DNA of 64,000 bases from Tigriopus japonicus (lineage: Eukaryota; Arthropoda; Copepoda; Harpacticoida; Harpacticidae), in the NCBI GenBank assembly GCA_010645155.1, contig CM021319.1, positions 6,573,330-6,637,329 of the forward strand. Reading direction: 5' to 3'. Position 1 is the first letter of the stretch; each line of letters opens with the position of its first letter. Made by a program: the position numbers and the translations under genes. Shown here piece by piece: positions 11,028 to 24,388 of this stretch. A model generated the notes under the pieces. That model was given only the letters and a program-made list of their open reading frames with translations, was not told where the DNA came from and did no database searches.

Positions 11028-14000
11028 CTCTCTTCGAAGACGTTGATCTCGCAGATCCAATCTTCTAGATGAGCCACCACGTTGACCTGAGATCATTGTG
11101 CAAATTGGTACTCTTTATCAAAACGTTGCTTTCGATTGAGAGGTTGCACATACAACGACAAAATACCTGTGATTTTACCCGAAGATGGACGGTTCTTCAT
11201 TCGACTTTCGCTTCCCGAAATTTGGATCGATGAAATGGATTGATGCCTGATCGGCATGGGAGGATTCTACCAATGTGTTCTAGAAATTATGGCACTGGAG
11301 GATTTCGTCTGCATTGCATTTATTTTTTATTTGTAGCCCAATTGAGCCTTGTACACATTGATCCACAAGAACATCACATACCAATCTTGATGAAAAATGT
11401 CAAATTTTACCCTTTTGTAAAGGAATATACGTCTGCCTGATGTGTTACTTTTTATAACAAAGTTCAGAATCAATTACTATAGGGAGTCATCATTTTTGTC
11501 ACTAAAGCCCATAAAACTCGAGGACTCACTAGGCCACAATCGTATCGTTTTGTGCTTCTAGCGAAATAGCTATGATCGAATATCTCGTTTTTTTGAAGGT
11601 CGTTTCTTCTTGATGTGCTTCTTTTATATTTTCTTAATATTTCTTGGACTTCAGGCAATTAACTCTCATATGAAAACGTAACAACATGTAAGAAACAAGA
11701 TCAATATGCTGGTTTGTTGATACTTTTGTATCTTTGCTTCAGAACTAAAATTAAGAGAGAAGGGTCTGATTTGTTTTGCTCGTTTTGGATGAGAGAAAAC
11801 ATGCCTTTTTAAACGAAATGAGTGAACAATTGTAGCTAGGAAACCATGTTTTTCCCCCCAAGATTACTATTTCTACATTTTGAAGCACATATTAAGGGTA
11901 GCAATGAGTTAATGATAGAACAAGGAAACTGGATTTTGAATTTATAGACGATTCATTTTCGTCTCCTTGTTTTTTGAACCAACCCTTGTTGAATTAGATA
12001 TTTCATCAATAAAAAAGTTATCAGAAAAATTATCTTGCGACGTTTTAGATCATTTCAAAGTGAAATGACCCTTGGTACATTTAAAACCCTTAAATAAAGC
12101 CATATAAAATGTATCTTGTAAACTTTGTATATATTTGGAATTATATTCGGTACAAAATGTCAAAACGTGATGACTTCAGTTTCTATAATAATGGACGTTA
12201 CTTAGGTTACTAGAACGTTATTAGATTAAACCGTTTCGCAACATTTCAGTTTTTGAATCTTTGACGAATGTGATAAGAGTGGATTTGAGAGTTTAAAAGC
12301 CCAATCAACGATTGACTCGGGGTATAATTCACCTTTTAGGCAATTCTTTGCTGCATTTTACTTGCAATCCTCAATTCCTCGGGACTGTTCTACTTAGTTC
12401 TGAGGATTAAAATTTTATGTGTCGTTCAGAAGGACAGTACTCAAAAAACAACAACCAAAACGATCTGCGAATATTCCATTTAGATGTGCATCTTCTTCAA
12501 TAATTCGAGATACGTTTTGGTCATACTAAGGTTTCGCTTCGCGTTCTTCATCGAGACAGTAGGCAGAGGTTTTGTAGCCCCTGTAGGTACTATGTCGTTT
12601 TGTGAACCTAGATTCTCCCTGAAAACAACTTTAACTTGGAGTCGAACAAAATCCCGTGCAACAAGATAGTTGACCCTACCGAGACGATGAAGTTTTTCCC
12701 CCTCTTGGCTGCCAAAAGAGATTTTCTCGGAGGACCATGAAGTCATGGAGATCGCCTTCTCTCAACATCAACAGCACTACTACTATACTGTCACAGTAAT
12801 AACAACAACAGTAACAACAACAACAACATCTTCATTAGCCACACTGCCAAGTTGACTCTGGAGTTGTGGGATGGCCTAAAAAGAGGGTGGATTTATAATT
12901 AATGAACTTGTTAATGAAATTGACCTCTGGCTAGGAGACATATGCAAAGTCATCCCGACTTAAGGTCACCCCATCTTAACCTTTGTCCTTGATATGGAAA
13001 GCCTTCTTTGCTCCACTTGAATGCAGCTTCAAAAACATGTTAAGGGATTTTCCACTTAATACGGTTCATCAATAACATGGGAATTTCCAAAAAGCAAAAA
13101 AGAGAGAATGTTAATCAATCAGTAGTTCCACGAAAGAACATAACATTAGGATGGACATTATGAATAAATCTATTGTCGCCCGATTAGCAAACCAAGATCC
13201 AAAACTCATTGGAACCATACGATATGACGTTGCCAAAATGTGAACAAAGATTGAAATTTGAGAAAGATTGGGGAAAAAGAGATACTCGGTGAAATTACAA
13301 CATTTCCCGTTCGTTTGTTTCAGCGCTCTCTTTTGACAGCACTGGCAAAAATATAATCAAAAAAAACATCAAGCGAAAGCTTAGCAAAATCAACATGAGA
13401 ATACCTCGGTTCGATTTACCTCATGATACTTTCTTTATGAATTACAAATGTTGATTTAACACTTCTATAACAATCATGGCCAAATCTTCTGAAATATTTA
13501 ACATCTCCAATCGGTTTTTGACAGTGCTCCACTGGGTTATTCCAAGTGATAGGATAGGAGCATTGGGTTAAGAAGCTTTGGGTATATCATCATTGTCGTC
13601 GTCGTTGTCGTCTTCGTCGTCCTAGCCTTAGTCAGTCGTCTTTGGCAATTTTGTTTCCAGAGATGAATCCAATCCTCCACGCAGCTGCTCCCTTCTCTGT
13701 TCTCTGCAATGAAGAAGAAGAAGGATGCGACCAGAAAGAGATTTACTCGTTTAAATTCTACTGAAACATGGACTTCTGTCTTTTGAGTTACCACAAGAAT
13801 TCCCTCATTTGAGGGGGAAATTGCGTAGAACTCGTAAGCTCCAGAGCATCCGGCAAGCTTGGACTGGATGCATGCATGCAAACTGCTCCATCTTCAACAT
13901 GGTGGGTGTGCACAGTTTGGATGTGGGAAAGAGGTCTTTCAAAAGCAGCATTAACAATAACATGGTTCAGCTTGGAAAAATGTGACTCCTTATCAGCACA

Positions 14001-16423
14001 AGTTCAAAAATGCTTTATGATGCTGATTCTGACTTTGGTGATTATCTCAAGTCTGCTAACATCCGAGACACAAGTATGAAATCAGAGAGCTTGTGTGTCT
14101 TCTCAAAGCATGATCATTTTTTGCTGTGTGTAAGAATTGGGTTATCCAGTTTTTCTTCCGAGGTTCTCCCGCTCAAGTTTATTTTATAGGGCTAAGAAAC
14201 CAAGAGAAAAAAAAAACAGTGAATACTTGAAAAGCTTCGTAGAACACACAATGTTGGTGGACGAGTCCAGTGCCAATGGCGATAACCTCTAACATGACCT
14301 CTGTCACAAATGCATACTTTTCGCTTTGACTATTGCTTTTCGAACAACCCAAGAAGGCCAACCGACTCGACATTATCATCCATTCCTTAGCAAATTTTAA
14401 CGCATTCGACAATAAACACCCACATTTCACACACTGAAAATTCCAACAAAGTGATTTCAAGTTACAAAACATAACACGAAACAAGGCAAAGCCAGTCTTG
14501 GAACCACTGTATGTATAAAGCGTCTGGTGGGGAAAAACGAGTATCTCCCAAGAGTCTGTGTCCTCAATACCGACGAGGGGACAGGCGAGCTTATGGTCGT
14601 TGCTCTTTGGGTATTGGGGGACTTGTCCGTCTTGAAACAAGGATGATGATCCAAGTGCACTTGTTCGTTCGTTCGTTTGCTCACTAAAACAAGATATCAG
14701 AGCTGCCTTGACTAAAAGCTACGTAGCGCAAGGAACGACGGACATACTTGAGATATTGGAACATCGCCTTTCAACTTGAGGGTACGACAAAAGTTATGTT
14801 GGAAACAACAACAACCACCATCACCCGAACACGCTTGTTTTTCGAGTTCCCAGTCATCACAAACCAGAGAGAAACGGAGAATGAGAGCGATGCAAAATAT
14901 TTAGACACGAGGTATCAAGTTTCTGATAATTTCGCAGCACATCTCTCTGAGATTAAAGAGAACTGTAGCTATTTAGTTTTTTAGTCACATCTCCTCAAAT
15001 GGAACAATGGGATTCGAGAAGGTAGTTGAATTGTGATGAGCAAAATTGTTCAAGAAAAGAGCGTTCCTTCAAGTGTTTTTTTCTAGTTTAGTACATTTGC
15101 CTCGACTTCTCGAGGGACGCTCCAATTCCGAATGGTCACCAGAGTATAACCCATGGCGCCAAGGCGATCTCATAAATCCATCTCCACTTGACCGACTGCT
15201 TCGGTGCAATACTGAACCCAATGTGTTCGTGTGGGTCTTTTCCTTGTAGACTACTCCTTACTCATACGTCCACATAGAGTATCTTGAGACGATGGCCAAG
15301 ATCGTTGAATAATGTTCAATAACATTTTCCTTCATAGAGTTATACTAGAACTTGACATTGAATGTTTTTTAATAGACCAATGGGTTTTGATGTGTCGAGA
15401 TGTCTCAAAACCATTTATCCCTGATTACAACTCATTCGTCTTGCAATATCATTTTATTGACAACTTCCTTTCATGCTCTCTTAACGGTTTCGTTTTCTTT
15501 CCTTGACGCCAATCGAAATTCGCTCAACTAGTGAAACGGAATGAATGAAGACGAAGAGAATGAATGATCGGCTAATTTGTGTTAAAGGGATTGTTTACGA
15601 TACCTATTTCTCACTTTGTCGCGAAAATCAATTCCAATGACAGGCGTTTCCTTGATCCAATCCCCGAGGGACCCCTTTGCTGAAAGACAGCTGGCGTAAT
15701 CCGTCAGGATAAACTTGAGAGTTAGATTAAAGTCTGTTGGCTTTCATCAATATCGCGTCTTTGAAACGTTCTTCAAATTTTAATGAATTCCAGCCATCCT
15801 CGCTCTTTGATGAACGAGCCAACTCGAATATGGACTGACCGACCTTGACATCTTCGACGAGAGACGCAAGATGGAGAGGGTTCGATTGACCGAAGGTTCA
15901 TATTTCATTCAAGGAGAACATCTCATCATCTGGCTACGTTTACCATCGGAAAATGAAAGTGGACACATTTGGAGTCATCTGTTGAATCAAAAGTTGAAAT
16001 GGATTCCCTCCTTGCCCTGTTCTGGTCATATAACAATCCATAAAGAAGTGAAACACGTGTAGAAGTTTGGAAGGATTTATGTATATTCAAACCTTATGAC
16101 AATTTTCAAGATTCCAAAATAGAGATTCAATTCGTGGAGGGCTTTTATCGATAGTTGGATCGATAAGACAATAAATTATTGCACAGACTGTGTATAAAAA
16201 TAGTGCTGACCTATGTATGGTATTAGTATTGGCTACTGAAGGAAGGTTGGGCTGTGGAACGGGCTAGGTAGATCTGGGGTATAAAGCACGGTATGTAAAT
16301 ATGAGTCAAAACCTCCTCACAACTATCTTGGTAATGTGAATGTTGTATCAAGGACCAGAGGATGCAACTGATCCAATTGGACTTTTTGTGACATTTGAGA
16401 GCTCAACCACCCAATCATTACGT
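11028..16423. other. 5.4 kb without a recognisable gene
   Basis: AT-rich sequence with stop codons in all frames. It contains a CAA-rich tract at 12799-12828 and a GTC/GTT-rich tract at 13587-13622 that gives spurious Thr-rich translations. Several 60-150 codon frames occur, but none shows a known domain. Regulatory sequence for the bHLH gene could lie here; I cannot point to specific sites. Confidence 0.5.
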
Positions 16424-18840
16424 TCAGGGGGGAGGATAATATTTCTCAATAAACCGTCTCATCATCGTGTTGAGCTGCTTGGGCTGTTCTAGCATGATCA
16501 TATGTCCGGCCAAGGGAACCAATTCGAGAAACGCCTTGGGCATGGTTCGCTCCATTTCACACATTTCTACGAGTGACACAAACGGGTCTTTCAGCCCATA
16601 AACTAAGAGGGACGGCGTTGATATTCGACGATGAAACGTGGCGTCTCCTAAACGAGTGAAAGAAAAGAGCATGATACAACTACGCTCAAATCATCTTTTG
16701 GACCCATTCAGGTCGATTTGCGCTTACCCTCGGGCCAATGCTGACCGGCCATGATATGTTTGAAGACGTAGCTGGGCACATCGAAAGCTCTTTGAAATTT
16801 GATTTGTCTCCCGCGAGGATTGTATTGCTGCTGACGGAGAAAACCGCACCGAAGGAACGGCTTCATGCAAGACACGAGAATGGTGGGCATGGTTTTGAAC
16901 ATTTTGGGCGGAGTAAGTGGTGAGGGACCCCCGCAGGCAATGAGAATTAGTAGCACCACATTATTGGGACGGATTCGAGCAATGGCCGTGCCAAATGAGC
17001 ACCCATACGAGTGAGCGATGATCACACATTGGCGGCCATCAACGATGTAATGGTCGAATATGGTAATGAGGTCACGGAAAAGTTTATTGAATGTGTATGA
17101 TTTGGGGTTGTCGGGAACCGAGGAGAACCCATGCCCCAAAAGATCAGGAACTATGACTTCATAGCCGTACTCGGTAAAGTATTTGACTTGGTTGGACCAC
17201 GTGGAGGCGGAGCCCCCCACGCCATGGATGAAAAATATCACAGGTCGGGTTGGAAGAGGCTGCTCTAAGCTGCTTATTGAGTTATCACCATTGGAGATTA
17301 TGTCCGATGGCATCGGATTAGGATTCAAAGAGATGAAGGGATTCCGATCGCTCGACGATGGATTCTCTGAATTGGGTTGATGGGGTCGAGGCACGGGATG
17401 GTTCTCATCGGCCTCCTCTGGAAGGGGCGAGTCTAGTTCACTGTCCCCGCTGTTATTTTCAATTTGAACCATATCTTCGGTCACGGCTAAAGCAAGAGCT
17501 TGGGATAGATTTCTGACCCGCTGGTAGCCGGCATCGGATTCGTGCACGGAAGAGTTTCGACTAGCTTTGCCATTACTCATCTTGTTGCTAGACGAGTCCG
17601 ACTTCTCGCCGGAATCAACGGGTTCATCTGACAAGCTAATACGGTGACCCGAGACATTGCCATTGAAACTCGATTCGCGGGTGAATTCGCGCTCCTCGTC
17701 GCCTTCAAAGGCCGAATTGGCATGACCGCCCAAATTCCCGCCATCAACCACAATCTTGACTTCACTGGCCGAAATATTGGAATGCTCTCGATCATTGGGA
17801 TTAGGTTCAGATTCAACGTACTTAGAATCAGCCGCCGGAGGCACGCGTTCCGACGGTTCCGGACTTTGAGCCGGAGATCCCTGGCCCGTGGAATCGGCGG
17901 TGATGTTCAAGATCATGTCATTCATGTCGGACAAGACATTCGCTACAAAGTTCTCGTCCATGACCGGAGATTGAGTTGCCGGGTTAGGGTTATTCACCCG
18001 CACATCGACCTCGGGCTGATAATCAACGGACGGGGCCAAATTTCCTAAATTAGAGTCTTCCATATCATCCTCATCTTCGTCTTCATCGTCGTCCAAAACC
18101 AGCTGATCGGCCGGGATGATGACCTTTCGAGCTAATCGATGGGATCGAGCCGGTGAACGACTGCGATTCCGACTCCGGGCATGACTGCCCGAAACCCGCC
18201 GTGACGGACGAGTGGTGGGCGGTTGAATACCGGGAATACACGGAGGTTGTTGCGGCTCAAACTTATTGAAGATCCGATTGGGCGGATACTGACGCGGCAT
18301 GGGCGCTTGAATAGGTTTTCGTCGCGGGGCCGCATTTTCAAACCAATAGTCTTCTTCGTCGCTCTCATCCACGGGCTCGTTGCCATCGCGTTGCAACCGA
18401 ACGTGGAGTCCATCCACGGAATCTTGATCGGGCCAGGGATTTTTGGTCCACGGGAGGGTCACGGGGATGGGCGCTCGGGGCGTGCCATACCGATGAATCA
18501 CGCGAATCCGTCGGTGAGGTCGAATCTCCAGAAAATCCGACTCGTTAGGATTAAACGTGACGGGTAGGATTTTGTTAATGGGCAAGACTTGAGACGTTCC
18601 ACAGCCATCGCAACAACAGATATGGCAAATCCGTTGGACCATGGAACGAGGACCCCGCCAAGGCACCCAATACGACGACAATCGGCGTCGTTGTATTGGT
18701 GGGGGCGGTGGGGGTGGCTGTGGAAGCGTTTCAACGGATGCCTGAGATGGCAGGTTAGCCATCTGAATATCATCGGGCTCAAGGGCTGCCGCGTCCGGCG
18801 GCGGTTCTTGCGATCCGCTAGCCGCGGCGGCTAAGGCCAT
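16424..18840 (-). CDS. ABHD8: ABHD8-like alpha/beta hydrolase
   Basis: Two exons (16728-18840 and 16424-16647) join in phase 1, placing HWPEG next to DATFHRR exactly as in vertebrate ABHD8. The start is the first ATG of the open frame (MALAAAASGSQ); upstream the frame closes without another ATG. The protein has 778 residues. The N-terminal part includes a poly-Pro run, a cysteine cluster CHICCCDGCG and DFLEIRPHRRIRV, which matches the ABHD8 N-terminal motif. A long Ser/acidic disordered region follows. The hydrolase fold begins at FFIHGVGGSAS. The nucleophile elbow is AHSYG, with Ala where human ABHD8 has Gly. The Asp is in YGLKDPF and the His in LAGHMIML. The longer disordered region makes it much larger than human ABHD8 (439). 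The substrate is unknown for the family. Confidence 0.9.
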
Positions 18841-19887
18841 GACGAGGAACCACCGACGAAAGGGCCAGCCAAGGGCATAGCCACCCACCCGATCAAGCAC
18901 GACGACGAGACCGAGAACCAGGAGATGGACCGCGCAACACCGCCTTCAAGTGCATCCAGCATTAGTTTGGAACGGGCGGACCGGTGCGGACCGGAAACGT
19001 GCTGCGCTTTGAGCTTTGAATCGGCTCAACAACTTTCCACGCCTTGGCGTTGGCCAAGGGTTGGATGGTTGGTTGGTTGGTCACCGACGATGACTCAGTG
19101 AGTGAGTGAGTGAGTGAGTGGAACTGGAAGAAATGGTTGAATTGGTCCAAGGGTGACTAACTAACTGACGAGTCACTGGGTCGGCTTGGCATCTATGTAC
19201 ACCTGCAACTTGTACTAGCGAAACTTGTACCAACAATAATCATTCCGCAGGTAAGGAAAAGTCATTCAGACAGGTATGCATTTCGAATCACGCAACCTTA
19301 CAAATGCGGATGGTTGGTACCAAATTTATCTCAAAAAGTTCTTGTTTTGTGAAACTTCAATCAGGTTCAAAAAGTAACTCTTTCAGTTTTGATGATTTTT
19401 TGCTCCATCCTGTCTGTGGTCAGCGAGACATTAGTATTGCTTGATTTTCAAAACTAAAGTGACCGAAAATAATTAGACCCAACCAAGAAATCTAAACGAG
19501 AACATTTTGAATTAACAAATTTGACAATAACACTGATCAAGCATAGTATTATTCCCCTAGTCCCAAAAAAGTTTCCAAATCAGTTTCCAGTAAACAAAAG
19601 TTTCTAAACCAAGACAAGAAAAGAACAATTTTTCCTTTATAATTATTTTAGGGTTGAAAAGATGAATGTCACCATACTTAACAAATCAGAAAGGAATTGA
19701 GCAACTAGTCATGAAACATTTTTTTGCATGCTCTTGTTAAATATCAAATAGAACTGTTATAAAATGGATAGTTAACATAATATATAGATGAATTAATATT
19801 GTTTACTTCAGATGGTTTCATCATGAATACGTATTATAGAGATCAAGAAGAAATACTCATGACATCATGGGATGACTTGGAATGCCG
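18841..19887. other. ABHD8 upstream region
   Basis: Contains the presumed ABHD8 promoter and 5' UTR. An AGTG tetranucleotide repeat lies at 19096-19120. The remainder is AT-rich, with no gene recognised. Confidence 0.5.
19096..19120. repeat. (AGTG)n microsatellite
   Basis: About six uninterrupted units of AGTG, some 260 bp upstream of the ABHD8 start codon. Confidence 0.85.
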
Positions 19888-20372
19888 GTCATGTAACCTC
19901 AACCAAGAAGCACGGTAATCATGGAGTGGGAGGCTACTAATGAAAATTATGATTTCCAGCAGAAGCGAACCATTTGCGTTCTTCTGCAAATGAGACCTGT
20001 CTTGCATTGAGAAGAACACGTATTTCAAATTTCAGCCCAATCGAATGCCGGAGTGAAAAGTTATGCCTTCTCGAACTTATGTACTGAAGAGAGCATAGAA
20101 TGAATGAACTCGCCCTTTTGTGGTAAAACGATTACCACAAAAGGGCTAGTTCATTCATTCTCGGTAGGATTTGCACTGAACTTTAAGTGAGCATAACTTT
20201 TGTCTCCGACGTTCAATTGAGCTGAAAATTGAAATATGTATTCTTGTCAACATATGCAAGGTCTCATTTGCTGCAGAACGTAATTGCATTATTCTTACTG
20301 GAAATCATTATTCTCATTGCTAGCCTCCCACTCCATGATTCCAGTGCTTCTTGCCTCAACACAAATGTAAGA
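19888..20372. repeat. Fold-back element with ~240 bp inverted arms
   Basis: Arm 19888-20126 is the reverse complement of arm 20132-20372, apart from scattered changes and small indels. The loop is only five bases (AACGA) between TGGTAA and TTACCA. The arms share long blocks such as GCCTCCCACTCCATGATT, GCATAACTTTT and GTTCATTCATTCT. A transcript in either direction would fold into a long hairpin. No transposase is encoded. A diverged single-arm relative lies at about 58926-59115, so this is a dispersed family and not a local accident. Confidence 0.85.
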
Positions 20373-22245
20373 CATCGTTTGGAAATCACTGCTATGTTTT
20401 TTGCCACAAAAAACTGCTTTAGGCCAATCAATTGCGCTGTTACAGGCTTAATGACTAAGTAAAAAAGTACCAGTATGGATTGGTTTAATTTTTGAAACAA
20501 ATACTCAAGAAAATGATTTAGAAAATTTCTAAGAGGGTTAGATTATCAATTCCAGCCACTGTTGTAAATTACCTGATCAAATGTTTTTCATCAAAATTAA
20601 AATTACTTCCTCAATACATGTAACTGATTGCAATTACATTGTCTGAAAAGGCATTGGACATCAATTGGTCAAGTGGAATTCAAACTTATGGGGACATTTT
20701 CCTAATATTTTTCTTTTTTTTTCTTTTAGCAAAATTAATTTTAAGGAAACTGATTTCTTTCTTGGTTTCAGAATTTCAATATTTATTTGAGGTGCTTGTG
20801 AACATTGCCATTTTCAAACTTGTGCAATACACTGCAAAATATTTAATGACACACATTTTGTCATGAAATAAATTGACATTTGACATGTTTATCTAATCAG
20901 CTGATGTTCTAGAATCTTTTTGTTGAATACTTTTTGTTAGAAGCTTAAATTGGTACAATTTCAGCAATTATTCAAGTCTTAATAACTTCTTCACCAACTT
21001 CTTGACAAACTTAACCTAGCAATTGATACGCAATGGTATAAAACTTATGGTATGTAACCCATTTTTTTGTATTCACAATGAACCTTGAAACCCCTACTGA
21101 TCAAAAACTAGATCAATTTTAAGTAAAAATCATGGAATTGCATTTGGGAGATGTCCTACTTTTTTACGTCAGGGTGACTTCAGAAAACATCTACTTAAGT
21201 AGAGGCATTTTATGGCTTGGAGGTTGATATGTGTACTCTTTTCATAGATAAATTGGTCTACGTTTGTCTTTCAGATTTTTAAGACAAATGAAGTATTTTC
21301 TTGCAAAAGAATTAGTCTCTGCATCCTAAACCGTTGGACTTGGGGGTAGGAATTGGTCACCCTCTGAGCATACTTTAGAGTAGATTTTCAAAGCAAGAGG
21401 AGGCTCAGGCTCAATATGTTCATTCAGGAACTTCAAAAGTTTTAATACTTTTCAAATCATAAGAGACCCAGACAAAGTACAATCCTACTTTAATTAGACA
21501 ATATGGTAAGAGATATTGTAATGGCAAAACCTTGTCAGTGCTAAAGACTAATCCTAGTGATGAACTGAATTGGCTCTTAGTCAAAACTGAAAGTTACAGT
21601 TAGGAATAAGCTTGATAGATCAGAAACAAAAGCTGATAGCAGCTGACTACAAAACTACAAACATAATTCATCTACAGGTATAAATTGTCTATGCATTTGC
21701 AGAAGGCAAAACACATTTTTTTAAATCGGACAAAAATTGTATCAAACTTGTGTTAAATGTTTTTGAACTAAAAATACTCAAATATTGTATTAAGTTTCAT
21801 GCAAGTTCACTTTTGGCTTTGGTGGGCATAACGAAAATTGAAATTCAAATGCAAAAGATGTTCAACTCATCTTTAGCAAAAAAAGATTTATTTGGATAGG
21901 CCAAAGTACCAAAAAATATATGAAATACAATGAAATAAAAATATGCGCAAACGAGCTTTGTGACAAAAAGTTCTTTTCTTACATGGCCATTTTGGAGGGT
22001 CATGGACCATGGGGGGCCATGGATTTCTTATTGCCGCTAAAAGGGATGGAATTCCCTGTAAAGAGAGTTAATGATTAATATAGTTTATATAATCAACGTT
22101 TATACGAAATAAACTTATAGTCAATTTTATCAATCAATTCACCATCATCATATCATCAGATCATCAATTTTAAACCAATCGAACACCAGAGAAAAAGTCA
22201 AAACCCAATTTGAGCAATTTTGGCAACACTTCGCATATCTCACTT
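20373..22245. other. AT-rich sequence, no gene recognised
   Basis: No coding frame with a known motif and no RNA gene. Probably decayed repeat sequence. Confidence 0.45.
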
Positions 22246-22619
22246 GGTCTCATAGAGGTTGTGAAGAATTGATTGTTGTCTTTCGCTATGGACGCTGCCA
22301 AGACCTGCCGCGTAGACACACTGTAGGCCAGCCTGCATTGTCCAGACACATAGGAAGAGACAAATTACCTAATATTTCAAGTAAATTTGCCAACAATGTC
22401 ACCAACCAATGTCCTTTTTGATATCGGTAAACAATTATGATACTTATTTATCAGTACAATGTCACACATATTGCGAAATAGTTAAAATTATGTTGAGTTT
22501 TGTCTCTTCCCGAGTGCACGGACAACGCTGGCTGGCCTTTAGCGATGTCTACGCGGCAGGCTGGTGGGGCGGGAATAGAGGGGGACAACAAACAATTCTT
22601 CACAACCTCTATTGAGACC
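22246..22619. repeat. Inverted repeat, ~120 bp arms
   Basis: Arm 22246-22366 (GGTCTCATAGAGGTTGTGAA...) is the diverged reverse complement of arm 22498-22619 (...TTCACAACCTCTATTGAGACC). The spacer is about 130 bp. The outer ends GGTCTC/GAGACC pair exactly. It may be a MITE or a fold-back element. Its right edge touches the target duplication of the neighbouring hAT-like element. Confidence 0.75.
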
Positions 22620-22627
22620 GTCCCAAG

Positions 22628-23922
22628 TAGTGATGTGACTTGGGCAAGTAATGAGTCATCACAGACACCCAAGAACAAGTTGTTGACAAGCATTACTTGG
22701 GCAATACACCAAAACACTTGGCAAGCTCAAGGAACATTGGAAGATGCAGTTGCCGGCAGTTGCTCTTAGAAGAGTTCAGATGCTTGCAGTGTGACTTAGA
22801 AGAAAAGAATGTCAAGTTGCATTTTCAATGATCTTTTGACCTTAATAATTTAGCAATAAACAGTGGAAGTGAAACAAAAAATATTTTGATTTGGATAGCA
22901 TTTGCAAAACCATGTTTTTTCTTTAGTTTCCGTTCTAAGCCACACATGAATACACTTTTCGGGCCAATCAAGAATGAGATTTAACAGTCACACTTGGGAA
23001 CAAGCTCGGTCACTCAGAGTTGCTAGAAAAAAATATAAGATGCCAAATCTATTTTTTTTTTTTTTTGAAATATTCTCAAAAGCTTTTGCATTTCTCGATA
23101 CAAAAGCTTTGAATTGTGTATTTTCATCTAAAAATCCATCCTAACAAGGGCCTGGGCCCTATTTAGCTGAAACTTTCTGGTTAATTGAAATTCTGATGAC
23201 GAAGGTTTAGTCTTCATTCCTAGCAAATTTGGCAAACCTGTAAGGTGGGAAAAATACTTGTACAGGCACCCAAGTAGACCCAAGTTTCGGCAAGTACACG
23301 GTACTGTACCGGACCGCTTGCCCAAGCTCTTGCTTGCCTCCCATCACTACTCTTGGAAGAGTTAAGATACTTGCAGTGTGACTTAGAAGAAAACAATGTC
23401 AAGTTGGATTTTCGATGATCTTTTGACCTTAATGATTTAGCAATAAATAGTGGAAGTGATACAAAAAATATTTCAATTTGGATAGCATTTGCAAAACCAT
23501 GTTTTTTGTTTGTTTCGGTTCTAGGCCACACATGAATGCACTTTTGAGGCTAATCAAGACCAAGATTTAGAAGTCACAGTTCCAGAACAATCTCGTTTAC
23601 TCAGAGTTGCCGGCATGAAAAAGTAAAATGCCAAATCTTTTTTTAGTATCCTCGAAATCTTTTGTATTTCCCCATGTGAGAGAATTGAAGTCCGTAATTT
23701 TCTTAAAAATACATCGTTTCAAAGGTATAGGCCCTATTTAGCTGAATCAGCCTGGTTTAGTAAAATTCGTATGGCAAGTTTATTCTTCGTTCATAGCAAA
23801 TTTGGCAAACCTGTTAGCTGGGAAAAGTACTTGTACAAACACCCAAGCTATGCCAAGTTTCAGCAAGCCCAAGCACTGTGCCAGTACAGCTTGCCCAATC
23901 TCTCGTTTGCCCCTCATCACTA
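22628..23922. mobile_element. hAT-like non-autonomous element with tandem internal duplication
   Basis: The element starts TAGTGATG and ends CATCACTA. Both sides carry the identical 8-bp sequence GTCCCAAG (22620-22627 and 23923-23930), the target duplication size of hAT transposons. Internally, about 575 bp is present twice as diverged direct copies (about 22766-23340 and 23350-23915), sharing blocks such as TTGCAGTGTGACTTAGAAGA and AGCATTTGCAAAACCATG. No transposase frame is visible. Confidence 0.78.
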
Positions 23923-24388
23923 GTCCCAAGTCGGAATCAAGACCAGCGAGACTGTCATTGTACTGGTTTGGTCTCATACTGTATGAGACATTGCTATGCT
24001 GGTATCGGCCCCATCAGTACCCAACACTATCCAAGGATCATTTTATCAAAAATGTTTGGCAACCCTGACTGGATCATTTTCAGAGTAAACAGGATAGGAA
24101 GCCAGAAGAAGAAAGAGGCGAGAGCAATCCAAAGTTCAACATAGTCACTCATCATCATCATCCTTCTTCTCAGCCTCGTGGTACATTCTTCGCCATTGTC
24201 CCCCGTTTCGACCTCTTGTCATCGGAACGAGTTGATTTAGGTTGATGAGGATCATCCTGCCCAGGTTGAACGATATCCACGCATTGTCTTCCACTGGCAT
24301 TCCCTCCTTCCATCCAACACGCCCCTCTGTCTGCCTAGAGACTGCCTAGTTGAATTGGTTTGGCTTTTCTCGTTTCGCCTTAGTCACG

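Noticed and set aside
13537..13881. 114-codon frame on the - strand with a Thr/Met-rich tail
   Set aside because: The tail is created by a trinucleotide repeat; the rest has no similarity I recognise.
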